Below, piece after piece: positions 25,329-32,787 of a DNA stretch of 64,000 nucleotides. Positions within the stretch are counted from its first letter, which is position 1, and each line of letters starts with the position of its first letter. Under the pieces are notes generated by a model, which saw nothing but the letters and a program-made list of their open reading frames with translations, did not search any database and had not been told where the DNA came from. The stretch is from Bradyrhizobium diazoefficiens (GTDB lineage Bacteria; Pseudomonadota; Alphaproteobacteria; Rhizobiales; Xanthobacteraceae), in contig NZ_JAFCKW010000025.1 in the NCBI RefSeq assembly GCF_018129965.1, forward strand, positions 23,376-87,375, read 5' to 3'. Made by a program: the position numbers and the translations under genes.

Positions 25329-26324
25329 TCAGATATCGACGATCAGTTTGCCCTTCGCGGCGTGGTCCCGGATCAGCGCATAGGCGTCGCCAACACTCTC
25401 CAGCGTGAAGTGCCTCGCGTCGAGCAGCGGCGTCAGCTTGCCGGCTTCCACCAGCCGCGTGGCCTCGGTCAAAATCGCTCCGTGACGCGCGCGGCCTTCG
25501 CCTGACAGCAGAGGCAACAGTGTGAACACGCCGGAATAGGTGGCGGCGCGAAACGAGAGCGGCGCCAGCGCATGCGTGCCCCAGCCGAGTGCGCTCACGA
25601 CGTGACCGAAGCGGCGTACCGCCGTGAAGGAGGCATCGAGCACCTTGCCGCCGACGGTATCGTAGACGATGTCGAAGCCGCGACCCCCGGTATGCTCCGC
25701 AACGTAGGCCTCGACCGCAACATCGCGGTCGACGAAGACGGCGCCAGAACTTTCGATCGCGACACGCTGCGATGCCGAGCCGGTCGCGAACACTTCCGCT
25801 CCGATGGCGCGCGCGATCTGGATCGCGACATGGCCGACGCCGCCGGCGCCGCCATGAATCAGGACCTTCTGGCCGGCCTTCAACGCCGCGCGGTCGATCA
25901 GGCCCTCCCAGGCCGTAATGACGATGAGCGGCAGGGCGGCCGCTTCCCGCATGCCGAGATTGGCAGGCTTGAGTGCCAGCAATTGTGCGTCGACCGCGGC
26001 GAATTCAGCCAGCGATCCCTGCACGCCGCCGACACCGCCGGTCATGCCATAGACTTCGTCGCCGGGCTTGAAACCCGTCACGTCGCTGCCAATCCGTTCA
26101 ACCGTGCCGGCGAGATCGATGCCGAGGATTGCGGGCGGCGAATGGCGCGCATGCGCCGCCATGCCTGCGTGGATCTTGGTGTCGAGCGGGTTGATGCCGC
26201 TGGCGCAGATCCGCACCAGCACGTCTGGCGGGCCGATGTCGGGCGTGGCGATGTTTGAGATGCGCAGTGGCGCGTTGTGGGTCTCCAGGATGGCTGCGCG
26301 CATCGTCGATTGTCGTGTCATCAT
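25329..26324 (-). CDS. zinc-type alcohol dehydrogenase / quinone oxidoreductase (MDR)
   Basis: 331 residues; starts MMTRQSTMRAAILE at 26324, with AAAGGGA just upstream. GroES-like N-terminal domain (to about 130) and Rossmann domain with HGGAGGVGHVAIQIARAIGAEV. It lacks the catalytic GHE zinc ligands (has GIDLAG) and the structural Cys cluster, so it belongs to the zinc-free quinone oxidoreductase/enoyl reductase group and uses NADPH. Divergent from a LysR gene 101 bp away. Confidence 0.9.
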   Translation of the reverse strand: MMTRQSTMRAAILETHNAPLRISNIATPDIGPPDVLVRICASGINPLDTKIHAGMAAHARHSPPAILGIDLAGTVERIGSDVTGFKPGDEVYGMTGGVGGVQGSLAEFAAVDAQLLALKPANLGMREAAALPLIVITAWEGLIDRAALKAGQKVLIHGGAGGVGHVAIQIARAIGAEVFATGSASQRVAIESSGAVFVDRDVAVEAYVAEHTGGRGFDIVYDTVGGKVLDASFTAVRRFGHVVSALGWGTHALAPLSFRAATYSGVFTLLPLLSGEGRARHGAILTEATRLVEAGKLTPLLDARHFTLESVGDAYALIRDHAAKGKLIVDI

Positions 26325-26425
26325 CGTCCCTTTCCGCTGTCTGCCTCCAATATGACCGCGATTTTTTGCATGAGAAGAAACAAGGATGTACGATATCCAA
26401 ACACTTTTGTATGGCGGGGATTCCC

Positions 26426-27286
26426 ATGGACTGGAGCGATCTGCGCATCTTCCTGGCAATTGCGCGCGAAGGCACGCTTGGGGCCGCGGCCCGGAAAATC
26501 GGCCAGACCCAGCCGACCATGGGACGGCGGCTGCGCGCGCTCGAGGCCGCGCTCGGACAGACACTATTCCAGCGCACCGCCGATGGCTTTGTTCTGACAG
26601 ACGAAGGTACGGCCGTGCTGTGCCATGCCGAGCGGATCGAGGAAGAAGCGATCGCACTCCAGCGGCAAGCATCCGGCGCAGAGACGCAGCTGGACGGCCT
26701 GTTGCGCGTGTCCTCATCGGACTGGTTCGGGACCGTCATTCTTTCCCCGGTGATCGCCGCCTTCGGCAAGCGCCATCCGGGGGTGAGCGTCGAACTCCTG
26801 ACCGATGCGCGGCTCTACAGCCTGCCGCGCCGCGAGGCCGATCTCGTCTTCCGGATCAAGCGGTTCGACGAGCCTGAAGTCGTTTCCAGGAAGCTGCTGC
26901 ACATTCCCTATGCGCTCTACGGCAGGAAGGGCAGCAAGGCGCCACGCGCCGGCGATGGAAGTGGCATCCGCGTCATCACCATGAATGCCGAATTTTCCGA
27001 TATGCCCGACGCGGTCTGGCTGAAACGCACGCTGCCAAATGCGGTGGTCGCCTCGCGCAGCAACAACAGGCAGGCGCAGGCCGAGTTGTGTGCGAGCGGA
27101 GGTGGTCTTGCGGTGCTGCCGCGTCCCCTCGGTGATCGCGATCGCCGTCTGGTCGCGCTCCACATCGGCGTGCAGCCGCCCGGCCGCGATACCTTCGTCG
27201 GCTATCACCGCGATCTCAGGCGCCTGGCGCGTCTGCGCGCGCTGCTCGATCTGGTGATTGACCGGTTGGCAGGCAAAGTTCTGTAG
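26426..27286 (+). CDS. LysR family transcriptional regulator
   Basis: 286 residues from the ATG at 26426, chosen for GGGGA 6 nt upstream; an ATG at 26411 is also in frame. Helix-turn-helix at 1-60 (GTLGAAARKIGQTQPTMGRRLRALEAALGQ), then a LysR substrate-binding domain. Probably controls the divergent quinone oxidoreductase gene. The first half resembles the GcvA/YhjC-like 'IAREGTLGAAAR' subgroup. Confidence 0.88.
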   Translation: MDWSDLRIFLAIAREGTLGAAARKIGQTQPTMGRRLRALEAALGQTLFQRTADGFVLTDEGTAVLCHAERIEEEAIALQRQASGAETQLDGLLRVSSSDWFGTVILSPVIAAFGKRHPGVSVELLTDARLYSLPRREADLVFRIKRFDEPEVVSRKLLHIPYALYGRKGSKAPRAGDGSGIRVITMNAEFSDMPDAVWLKRTLPNAVVASRSNNRQAQAELCASGGGLAVLPRPLGDRDRRLVALHIGVQPPGRDTFVGYHRDLRRLARLRALLDLVIDRLAGKVL

Positions 27287-27290
27287 TCAT

Positions 27291-27483
27291 CAGGGTGGGC
27301 AAAGGCGCGTATTTCGCGCGCAGTCCCCACCATCTCTCGACGGTCGCGTGTGCAAGGGTGGGCACGCTTGGCTTTGCCAACCCTACGCATCAATCCCTTG
27401 CGTTGCCCGTCGGGCAAAACACCCAAGATACCGGTCAACCCGTGAGTTCAAAAATATTCTGCTTTATCGAAATTCGGAAATAT
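27291..27483 (+). repeat. non-coding repeat DNA left of the long element
   Basis: Contains GGGTGGGCA blocks pairing with downstream CCCCACC and TTTGCCAACCCTAC, then CCCGTCGGGCAAAACACC and an AT-rich tract (about 27445-27485). The CGTCGGGCAA-ACACC block recurs at about 59575-59590. I recall this combination preceding the long dispersed element in Bradyrhizobium genomes. No gene seen. Confidence 0.5.
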
Positions 27484-27945
27484 CGTATGTAGCGCGCACT
27501 CCGGCCCAAGGAAGAGGGGCGTATCGCGATCGTCACGAACGCGGGCCGGATGGCGGTGGACGTGGGTCATATCGGCGCGAAAAGCATCGCAGGGCGGGCA
27601 ACCGTGAGCGAGATGCGTCGCGCGCACGACCGGTGTGATCGGCGTACGGCAAAATCGTGTGGTCCTGGCGCCCGCAGGCTGGCGTCAAGGTTTGCGGTGA
27701 TGCGTGCTGTCCAACCGGGCGCGCGCATCGTCAGCCGCAAGGCGACGGGGGCAAGAGTGCAACGCTCCCCGGGCAGAGCGCGACATAAGCCGTCAACCCA
27801 CTGCGCAGGGAAGGCCGGATGTTTGGCTTCACCTGTATGCCGCTGTGCAGATTTCTCACTGCAATTTCGCACAGTGGACCGCGGGTGCCAGCCGGCGCCC
27901 GGTCTTCCCTGCGCCCTCTTTCAATCGAGGGTGAGACGAGATGCA
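27484..27945 (+). repeat. long dispersed structured repeat (Bradyrhizobium type)
   Basis: About 460 bp. The right half is strongly folded. The outer stem pairs GCGCAGGGAAGGCCGG (about 27803-27818) with CCGGTCTTCCCTGCGC (about 27899-27914), and inside are CTGTGC / GCACAG and GGGTGCC / GGCGCCC stems. I recognise this sequence family from memory as a multicopy intergenic element in Bradyrhizobium. An open frame at 27550-27975 crosses it (Arg/Ala/Gly-rich, no domain), and I do not accept it as a gene. Whether the element is transcribed is unknown. Confidence 0.65.
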
Positions 27946-28003
27946 GAGCTCGGGCGAAACAAGCCGCGAGGATGATCAGCCATGTCGATCGTCGAACGTC
28001 GGC

Positions 28004-28141
28004 CTCGTGCCCCGGACGCAGCGCAGCGTCCCTACGACGGTGCGCTGCAGAGCCGGGGCCATGTGGCAGCCAAGCGCGCTGTGCCTGCTGGGTCCCGGCT
28101 CTGCGCCGCAGCGCTACGCGTTGAGTCGCGTCCTGGACATG
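28004..28141 (+). repeat. dispersed repeat, type C, longest copy
   Basis: CTCGTGCCCCGGACGCAGCG opens the element and CCTGGACATG closes it, with GGTGCGCTGCAGAGCCGGGG and CTGGGTCCCGGCTCTGCG in the middle. Homologous to 22624-22766 and 16781-16836. A 13-bp palindrome GACTGTCACAGTC (28212-28224) follows, before the GGDEF-EAL gene, and could be an operator. Confidence 0.7.
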
Positions 28142-28356
28142 GGCCGAGACGCCAATTCACACTCCGCACTTGCACTCGTTCGATACGGTCGTGCCCGCCT
28201 GGCCTTTGCAGGACTGTCACAGTCTCTAACGCACACTAACCAACACCCGATTTAAAACTGTCATAATACGCGAATGGAACCCGCGATTGCGGCCTTTTTA
28301 CACGGAATTAAGCGCTGTTGCATTGGATGCCGCGAGGAAGTGCGTTGGGGACTGCA

Positions 28357-30819
28357 ATGAGTGCCGTTAAGAAGCTGCCGGGCAAACCGGCCACCGAAAT
28401 GTTCGACGACATCCCGGTGCTTCAGCGCAAATGGCGCGCGGCGTTGAAGCCGGGCGACCGGCTGCCGCGCTATGAGGACGTGATGCTCGGCAGCCTCGGA
28501 CGGCTCGCCGACCATATCGCGCTGCTCAAGAACGACGGCGCGCTCGAATTGTCGCGAAGCGGACGCTACGTGCAGAAATGGCTCGGCGAGGAGCGCTGGG
28601 ACATTCCGGTCGCGGAGCTGTCGCCGGATTGCGCCACGGCGCTGTCTGAGGCTGTGGCCAATGCGCTCGAGAGCGGCCGGCCGCACCAGTCGAGCGCACA
28701 TTGCGTGCGCGACGGCATGGTCAGGACCTACGATCTGCTGGCGCTGCCGACCTCCTCGCGCTGGGGCGCCACGCTGGTCGGCGCCTATGTCAACGAGCGC
28801 GGGTCGCAATACAATCTGCTTGACGCGATCTTCTCCTCGACCGACGACGCAGTCATCTCGCTTGCAACCCTGCGTGACGCTGCCGGTAAGCCGTTCGATC
28901 TCCAGATCGTGCACCACAATCAGAGCGCCGCCACGCTGCTGGAAGCCGCGAAGGCCAGCTTGTTATGGCGTCGGCTCAGCGAGGGCGGTACTTTGCTCGC
29001 CTCGCCCGATATCATGAAGTTCCTGCTCAAGGCCGTTGCGGGTGGGCGCGGCGAACAGCTCGAGATCGAGAGCGAGGGACGAAGTCTCCGCTTGAGCGCC
29101 ACGGCGTTCGCCGACGTGGTGTCACTGACGATCTCGGACGTCACCGCGCTGAAGCGGCGTGACGCCTCGTTCCGCCTGCTGTTCGACAACAATCCAATGC
29201 CGATGTGGGTGTTTGACGGGCAGACCAAGGAGTTCCTCAGCGTCAACGACGCCGCGGTTCAGCATTACGGCTACAGCCGCGAAGCGTTCCTGCGCATGAC
29301 GCTGCACGAGATCTGGCCGCACGACGAGTGGGACAGCCATGCCGAAGCGCTCGAGCGCCTCGGCGACACCTATCACTCCTCGCGCAACTGGCGGCATCTG
29401 CGCGCCGACGGCAGCGAGATCGAGGTCCTCACCTTCGGTCGCCGTGTCGCCTTCGACGATCGCGACGGCTATCTGGTCGCGGTGGTCGACATCACCGAGC
29501 GGCGCAAGGCCGAGGCCCGGATCGCCCACATGGCGCATCATGACGGGCTCACCGACCTGCCGAACCGCGAATATTTCCAGGAACGCCTGAAGCAGGCGCT
29601 CGAGCAGGCCGCCGGAAAAAGGGTCGGCGTGCTCTATATCGATCTCGACCTGTTCAAGAACATCAACGATTCCTTCGGTCACCCCTCTGGAGACCGCCTG
29701 CTGAAGGAAGTGGCCCAACGCCTGACCACCGCAGTTCGCGGGGCCAATCTCGCGGCGCGGCTCGGCGGCGACGAATTCGCGGTGATCCTCGCTTCGGACG
29801 TCACCCCGAACGAAGCCAGCGCCTGTGCCACGCTGCTGATCGATATGCTGAAGGCCCCTTATGGCCTCGACGGGCAGGAGATGGTGATCGGAGCCAGCAT
29901 CGGCATCGCGCTGTCGCCGGGTGATGGCACGACGTCTGAGGAACTGATGCGCAATGCCGACATGGCGCTGTACCGGGCGAAATCGGACGGCGGCGGCGTG
30001 CATCGCTTCTTCGAGCGCGAAATGGACCTCCAGGCGCAGAAGCGCCGCGACATGGAGCTCGATCTGCGCCGCGCATTCGTCAATGGAGAGTTCGAGCTGC
30101 ACTACCAGCCCCTGATCTCGATCGCCTCCGATCGCATCTCAGGCTTCGAGTCGCTGCTGCGCTGGCATCATCCCGACAAGGGCATGATCTCTCCGGCGGA
30201 ATTCATTCCGGTGGCCGAAGATATCGGCCTGATCACCCAGCTCGGCGAATGGGTGCTGCGCGAAGCCTGCGCCGAGGCCGTGAAATGGCCCGCCGATGTC
30301 AAGGTCGCGGTCAATCTGTCGCCGGCGCAATTCCGCAGCCGTAACCTGGTGCAAATCGTGATCTCTGCGCTGGCGCAATCCGGCCTGTCGCCCAAGCGGC
30401 TCGAACTCGAGATCACCGAGTCCATCTTCCTGGCCGAGACCGACGCGAACCTTGCGATCCTGCATCAATTGCGGGAGCTCGGCGTCGGCATCTCCATGGA
30501 CGATTTCGGTACCGGCTATTCCAGCCTCAGCTATCTCCGCAGCTTCCCGTTCGACAAGATCAAGATCGACCGGTCCTTCGTCAAGGATCTGGCGCTGCGG
30601 CCCGATTGCGGCGCGATCGTACGCGCGATCTCCGGGCTCGGCCGCAGCCTCAACATCACCACGACCGCGGAGGGCGTCGAGACCGAGGATCAGCTCGACT
30701 GGCTGCGCGCCGAAGGCTGTAACGAGGTGCAGGGCTTCCTGTTCAGTGCGGCGCGACCTGCCGCCGAGATCGCAAAGCTGCTCGCCGATTTCGGCCAGCG
30801 GGCCTCACGGGCGGCGTAA
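28357..30819 (+). CDS. PAS-GGDEF-EAL bifunctional c-di-GMP enzyme
   Basis: 820 residues from the ATG at 28357 (GGGG 7 nt upstream); starts at 28318 and 28327 have no ribosome site. The N-terminal 270 residues include a PAS_5-like segment and a divergent PAS. A clear PAS follows at about 270-385 (RLLFDNNPMPMWVFDG). GGDEF domain with intact RLGGDEF (motif about 470-474) and no obvious RxxD inhibitory site. The EAL domain has ESL in place of EAL (598-600), but NLSPAQF, ITES, DDFGTGYSS, KIDRSF and AEGVET are all present. It may make and/or degrade c-di-GMP. No membrane helix. The stop overlaps the convergent serine hydrolase gene by 15 bp. Confidence 0.92.
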   Translation: MSAVKKLPGKPATEMFDDIPVLQRKWRAALKPGDRLPRYEDVMLGSLGRLADHIALLKNDGALELSRSGRYVQKWLGEERWDIPVAELSPDCATALSEAVANALESGRPHQSSAHCVRDGMVRTYDLLALPTSSRWGATLVGAYVNERGSQYNLLDAIFSSTDDAVISLATLRDAAGKPFDLQIVHHNQSAATLLEAAKASLLWRRLSEGGTLLASPDIMKFLLKAVAGGRGEQLEIESEGRSLRLSATAFADVVSLTISDVTALKRRDASFRLLFDNNPMPMWVFDGQTKEFLSVNDAAVQHYGYSREAFLRMTLHEIWPHDEWDSHAEALERLGDTYHSSRNWRHLRADGSEIEVLTFGRRVAFDDRDGYLVAVVDITERRKAEARIAHMAHHDGLTDLPNREYFQERLKQALEQAAGKRVGVLYIDLDLFKNINDSFGHPSGDRLLKEVAQRLTTAVRGANLAARLGGDEFAVILASDVTPNEASACATLLIDMLKAPYGLDGQEMVIGASIGIALSPGDGTTSEELMRNADMALYRAKSDGGGVHRFFEREMDLQAQKRRDMELDLRRAFVNGEFELHYQPLISIASDRISGFESLLRWHHPDKGMISPAEFIPVAEDIGLITQLGEWVLREACAEAVKWPADVKVAVNLSPAQFRSRNLVQIVISALAQSGLSPKRLELEITESIFLAETDANLAILHQLRELGVGISMDDFGTGYSSLSYLRSFPFDKIKIDRSFVKDLALRPDCGAIVRAISGLGRSLNITTTAEGVETEDQLDWLRAEGCNEVQGFLFSAARPAAEIAKLLADFGQRASRAA

Positions 30820-32067
30820 CCCGGGCGGATAGCAGCCGTACACCAGCTCCTTGAACGCAGGCGTGATACGGCTGCGTTCGGTCTGGGTCTGCTGCATCAG
30901 GAGGTAGACCATGTCGAGCTTGGGATCGACGCCGAAATAGGTGCCGCTGCCGCTGTCCCATTTCAACTCGCCGAGCGAGCCGGCCGGCGGCGGTTTTGCA
31001 TTGCCGGGATCGGTGCGCACACCGATGCCATAGCCATAGCCGAAGCCGTCACCGGGGAAATAGTAGTAGTCGCGCCCGACGCCGGAGCCGGGCCCGACGT
31101 GGTCGGTCGTCATGGCCTTGAACGCTACCGGGCTCAGATAACGCTTGCCTTCGAATTCACCACCATTGAGCAGCATCTGCGAGAAGCGTTGATAGTCGGT
31201 GATGGTCGACAGCAGTCCGCCGCCGCCGGATTCCCATTCAGGATGGGCGAGGCGGTCACGCTCGCCCTGCAGCAGGACGAGGTCGCTCGAAAGCGGCCGT
31301 GCCATCCGCGCGCGCTCCTCGGGCGTCTTCAGCACGAACTTGGTGCTGCTCATGCCGAGTGGATCGAGAATGCGGTCCTTGAGGAATTCGTACAGCGTCT
31401 GTCCCGAGATGATCTCGATGATGGCACCGATGACGTCGGTGGAATGGCCGTAGCGCCACAGCGTCCCCGGCTGGCGCGTGAGCGGCAGCTTCGCGATTCG
31501 GTCGGCGAATTGCCTGTTGTTGAACGGCCCCTCGAAAATATTGGCGGCCTTGTAGACCTGCATCACCCAGGGGGCGCCGATATAATCGTAGCTGATGCCC
31601 GAGGTATGCCGCAGCAGATCCTCGATGTTGACCGGGCGGACCGGTTGTACGAGCTTCAATGTCGAGGCGCCCTTCTGCTCCACGCCGACCTTGGTGCCGG
31701 CGAAGAGCGGGACGTATTTCGACACGGGATCGGTGAGCGCGAGCTTGCCCTCGTCGATCAGCATCATCGCGCCTAGGCATGTGATCGGCTTGGTCATGGA
31801 GTGGACGGCGAAGATCGTGTCCGGCGCCATCGCAAGGCCGGTCCTGGTGTCGCGCACGCCGAATGTTTTCAGATAGACCGGCTTGCCGTGCTGCTGGATC
31901 AGGATCACCGCGCCCGGCAGCCGGCCGCTTGTCACCTCGTTGTCGAAATAGGCGGTGATGCGGTCGAGCCCGTCGGGCGAGGGGGCAGGGATGCTGGCGG
32001 CGGCGCGGCCTTGCGCCATCGAGCCGGCCAGCATCGCGGCTCCGACCAGAAATTCACGACGCTTCAT
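30805..32067 (-). CDS. serine hydrolase, beta-lactamase / class C PBP family
   Basis: 420 residues from the ATG at 32067, with GGAGG upstream. N-terminus MKRREFLVGAAMLAG is a signal peptide with a twin-arginine-like KRREF. Ser and Lys of the SxxK motif are in AVHSMTKP. The Tyr of the second motif is probably RYGHS, where class C enzymes have YxN, and GSGTYFGVDP is in the third-motif area. Periplasmic esterase or D-amino-peptidase activity is likely; no antibiotic-resistance role can be inferred. 3' end overlaps the GGDEF-EAL gene tail to tail. Confidence 0.87.
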   Translation of the reverse strand: MKRREFLVGAAMLAGSMAQGRAAASIPAPSPDGLDRITAYFDNEVTSGRLPGAVILIQQHGKPVYLKTFGVRDTRTGLAMAPDTIFAVHSMTKPITCLGAMMLIDEGKLALTDPVSKYVPLFAGTKVGVEQKGASTLKLVQPVRPVNIEDLLRHTSGISYDYIGAPWVMQVYKAANIFEGPFNNRQFADRIAKLPLTRQPGTLWRYGHSTDVIGAIIEIISGQTLYEFLKDRILDPLGMSSTKFVLKTPEERARMARPLSSDLVLLQGERDRLAHPEWESGGGGLLSTITDYQRFSQMLLNGGEFEGKRYLSPVAFKAMTTDHVGPGSGVGRDYYYFPGDGFGYGYGIGVRTDPGNAKPPPAGSLGELKWDSGSGTYFGVDPKLDMVYLLMQQTQTERSRITPAFKELVYGCYPPGLRRP

Positions 32068-32129
32068 CCGGGCTCCTCCCTCGCCGGGAACAAAGCCGCA
32101 AGACATCAGGGTCGTCAACAAACCTTGGA

Positions 32130-32693
32130 TTAAAAACGCGTCACGATATCCGAAAGGAACGGTCGCGGACGGTCCTCACTCGGCTTGGTCGGCGTGCCGA
32201 TATGGACGAGGCCCGCGAGCTTTTCGTCCGGCTTGAGGCCGAGCCCGTCCAGCACCTCGCGATCGAACGAGAACCAGCCGGTCAGCCAGCAGGCGCCGTA
32301 GCCCAGCGCGGTCGCCGCCGTGACGATGTTCATGACGCTGGCGCCTGCCGACAATTCCTGCTCGAACGCCGGCACCTTCGGATGCGGCTTGGTGAAGCTG
32401 ACGATGCCGATGACCAGCGGGGCATCGGCGAGGCGCTTGCGTTCGGTCTCGATGTCAGCCGCGGGGGCGCCGGGATTCTTGCGGGCAAACACCTGGGCGA
32501 TCACCTCGCCGGCGCGCTGGCGTGCATCGCCCTCGAAAATGATGAAGCGCCACGGCGCCAGCTTGCCGTGGTCGGGCACGCGCGCGCCGATGGTGAGGAT
32601 GGTCTCGAGCTCGGCCGGGGAGGGGCCGGGCCCGGTCATCTCGCGCGGCTTGACCGAGCGGCGTGTCTTGAGCAGTTCGATGGCGTCGGGCAC
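32130..32693 (-). CDS. nitroreductase family protein (YdjA-like)
   Basis: 187 residues; GTG start with GAGG 8 nt upstream. FMN-binding nitroreductase fold: TRRSVKPREM at the N-terminus (flavin phosphate-binding Arg/Ser), ARVPDHGKLAPWRFIIFEG, and YGACWLTGW in the core. The short, single-domain form matches the YdjA subgroup. Reduces nitro or quinone-like compounds with NAD(P)H; physiological substrate unknown. Same strand as, but 62 bp from, the serine hydrolase. Confidence 0.87.
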   Translation of the reverse strand: MPDAIELLKTRRSVKPREMTGPGPSPAELETILTIGARVPDHGKLAPWRFIIFEGDARQRAGEVIAQVFARKNPGAPAADIETERKRLADAPLVIGIVSFTKPHPKVPAFEQELSAGASVMNIVTAATALGYGACWLTGWFSFDREVLDGLGLKPDEKLAGLVHIGTPTKPSEDRPRPFLSDIVTRF

Positions 32694-32787
32694 TGCGATG
32701 TCCTCTTATGGTTGATCGTCGGGCGTGCCATGCCCAGATAGGCATGCACGCCCGCAACCGAAAGCGAGTTTAGATCGATTTCAGGGA

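Noticed and set aside
27550..27975. 141-residue frame in the long repeat
   Set aside because: Lies fully in a structured repeat and is Arg/Ala/Gly-rich without family signature; repeat arms explain the sequence.
28004..28224. Possible CRISPR-like or IS-end structure from repeated CGCAGCGC blocks
   Set aside because: Only palindromic dispersed-repeat arms; no regular spacers, no transposase frame and no target duplication seen.
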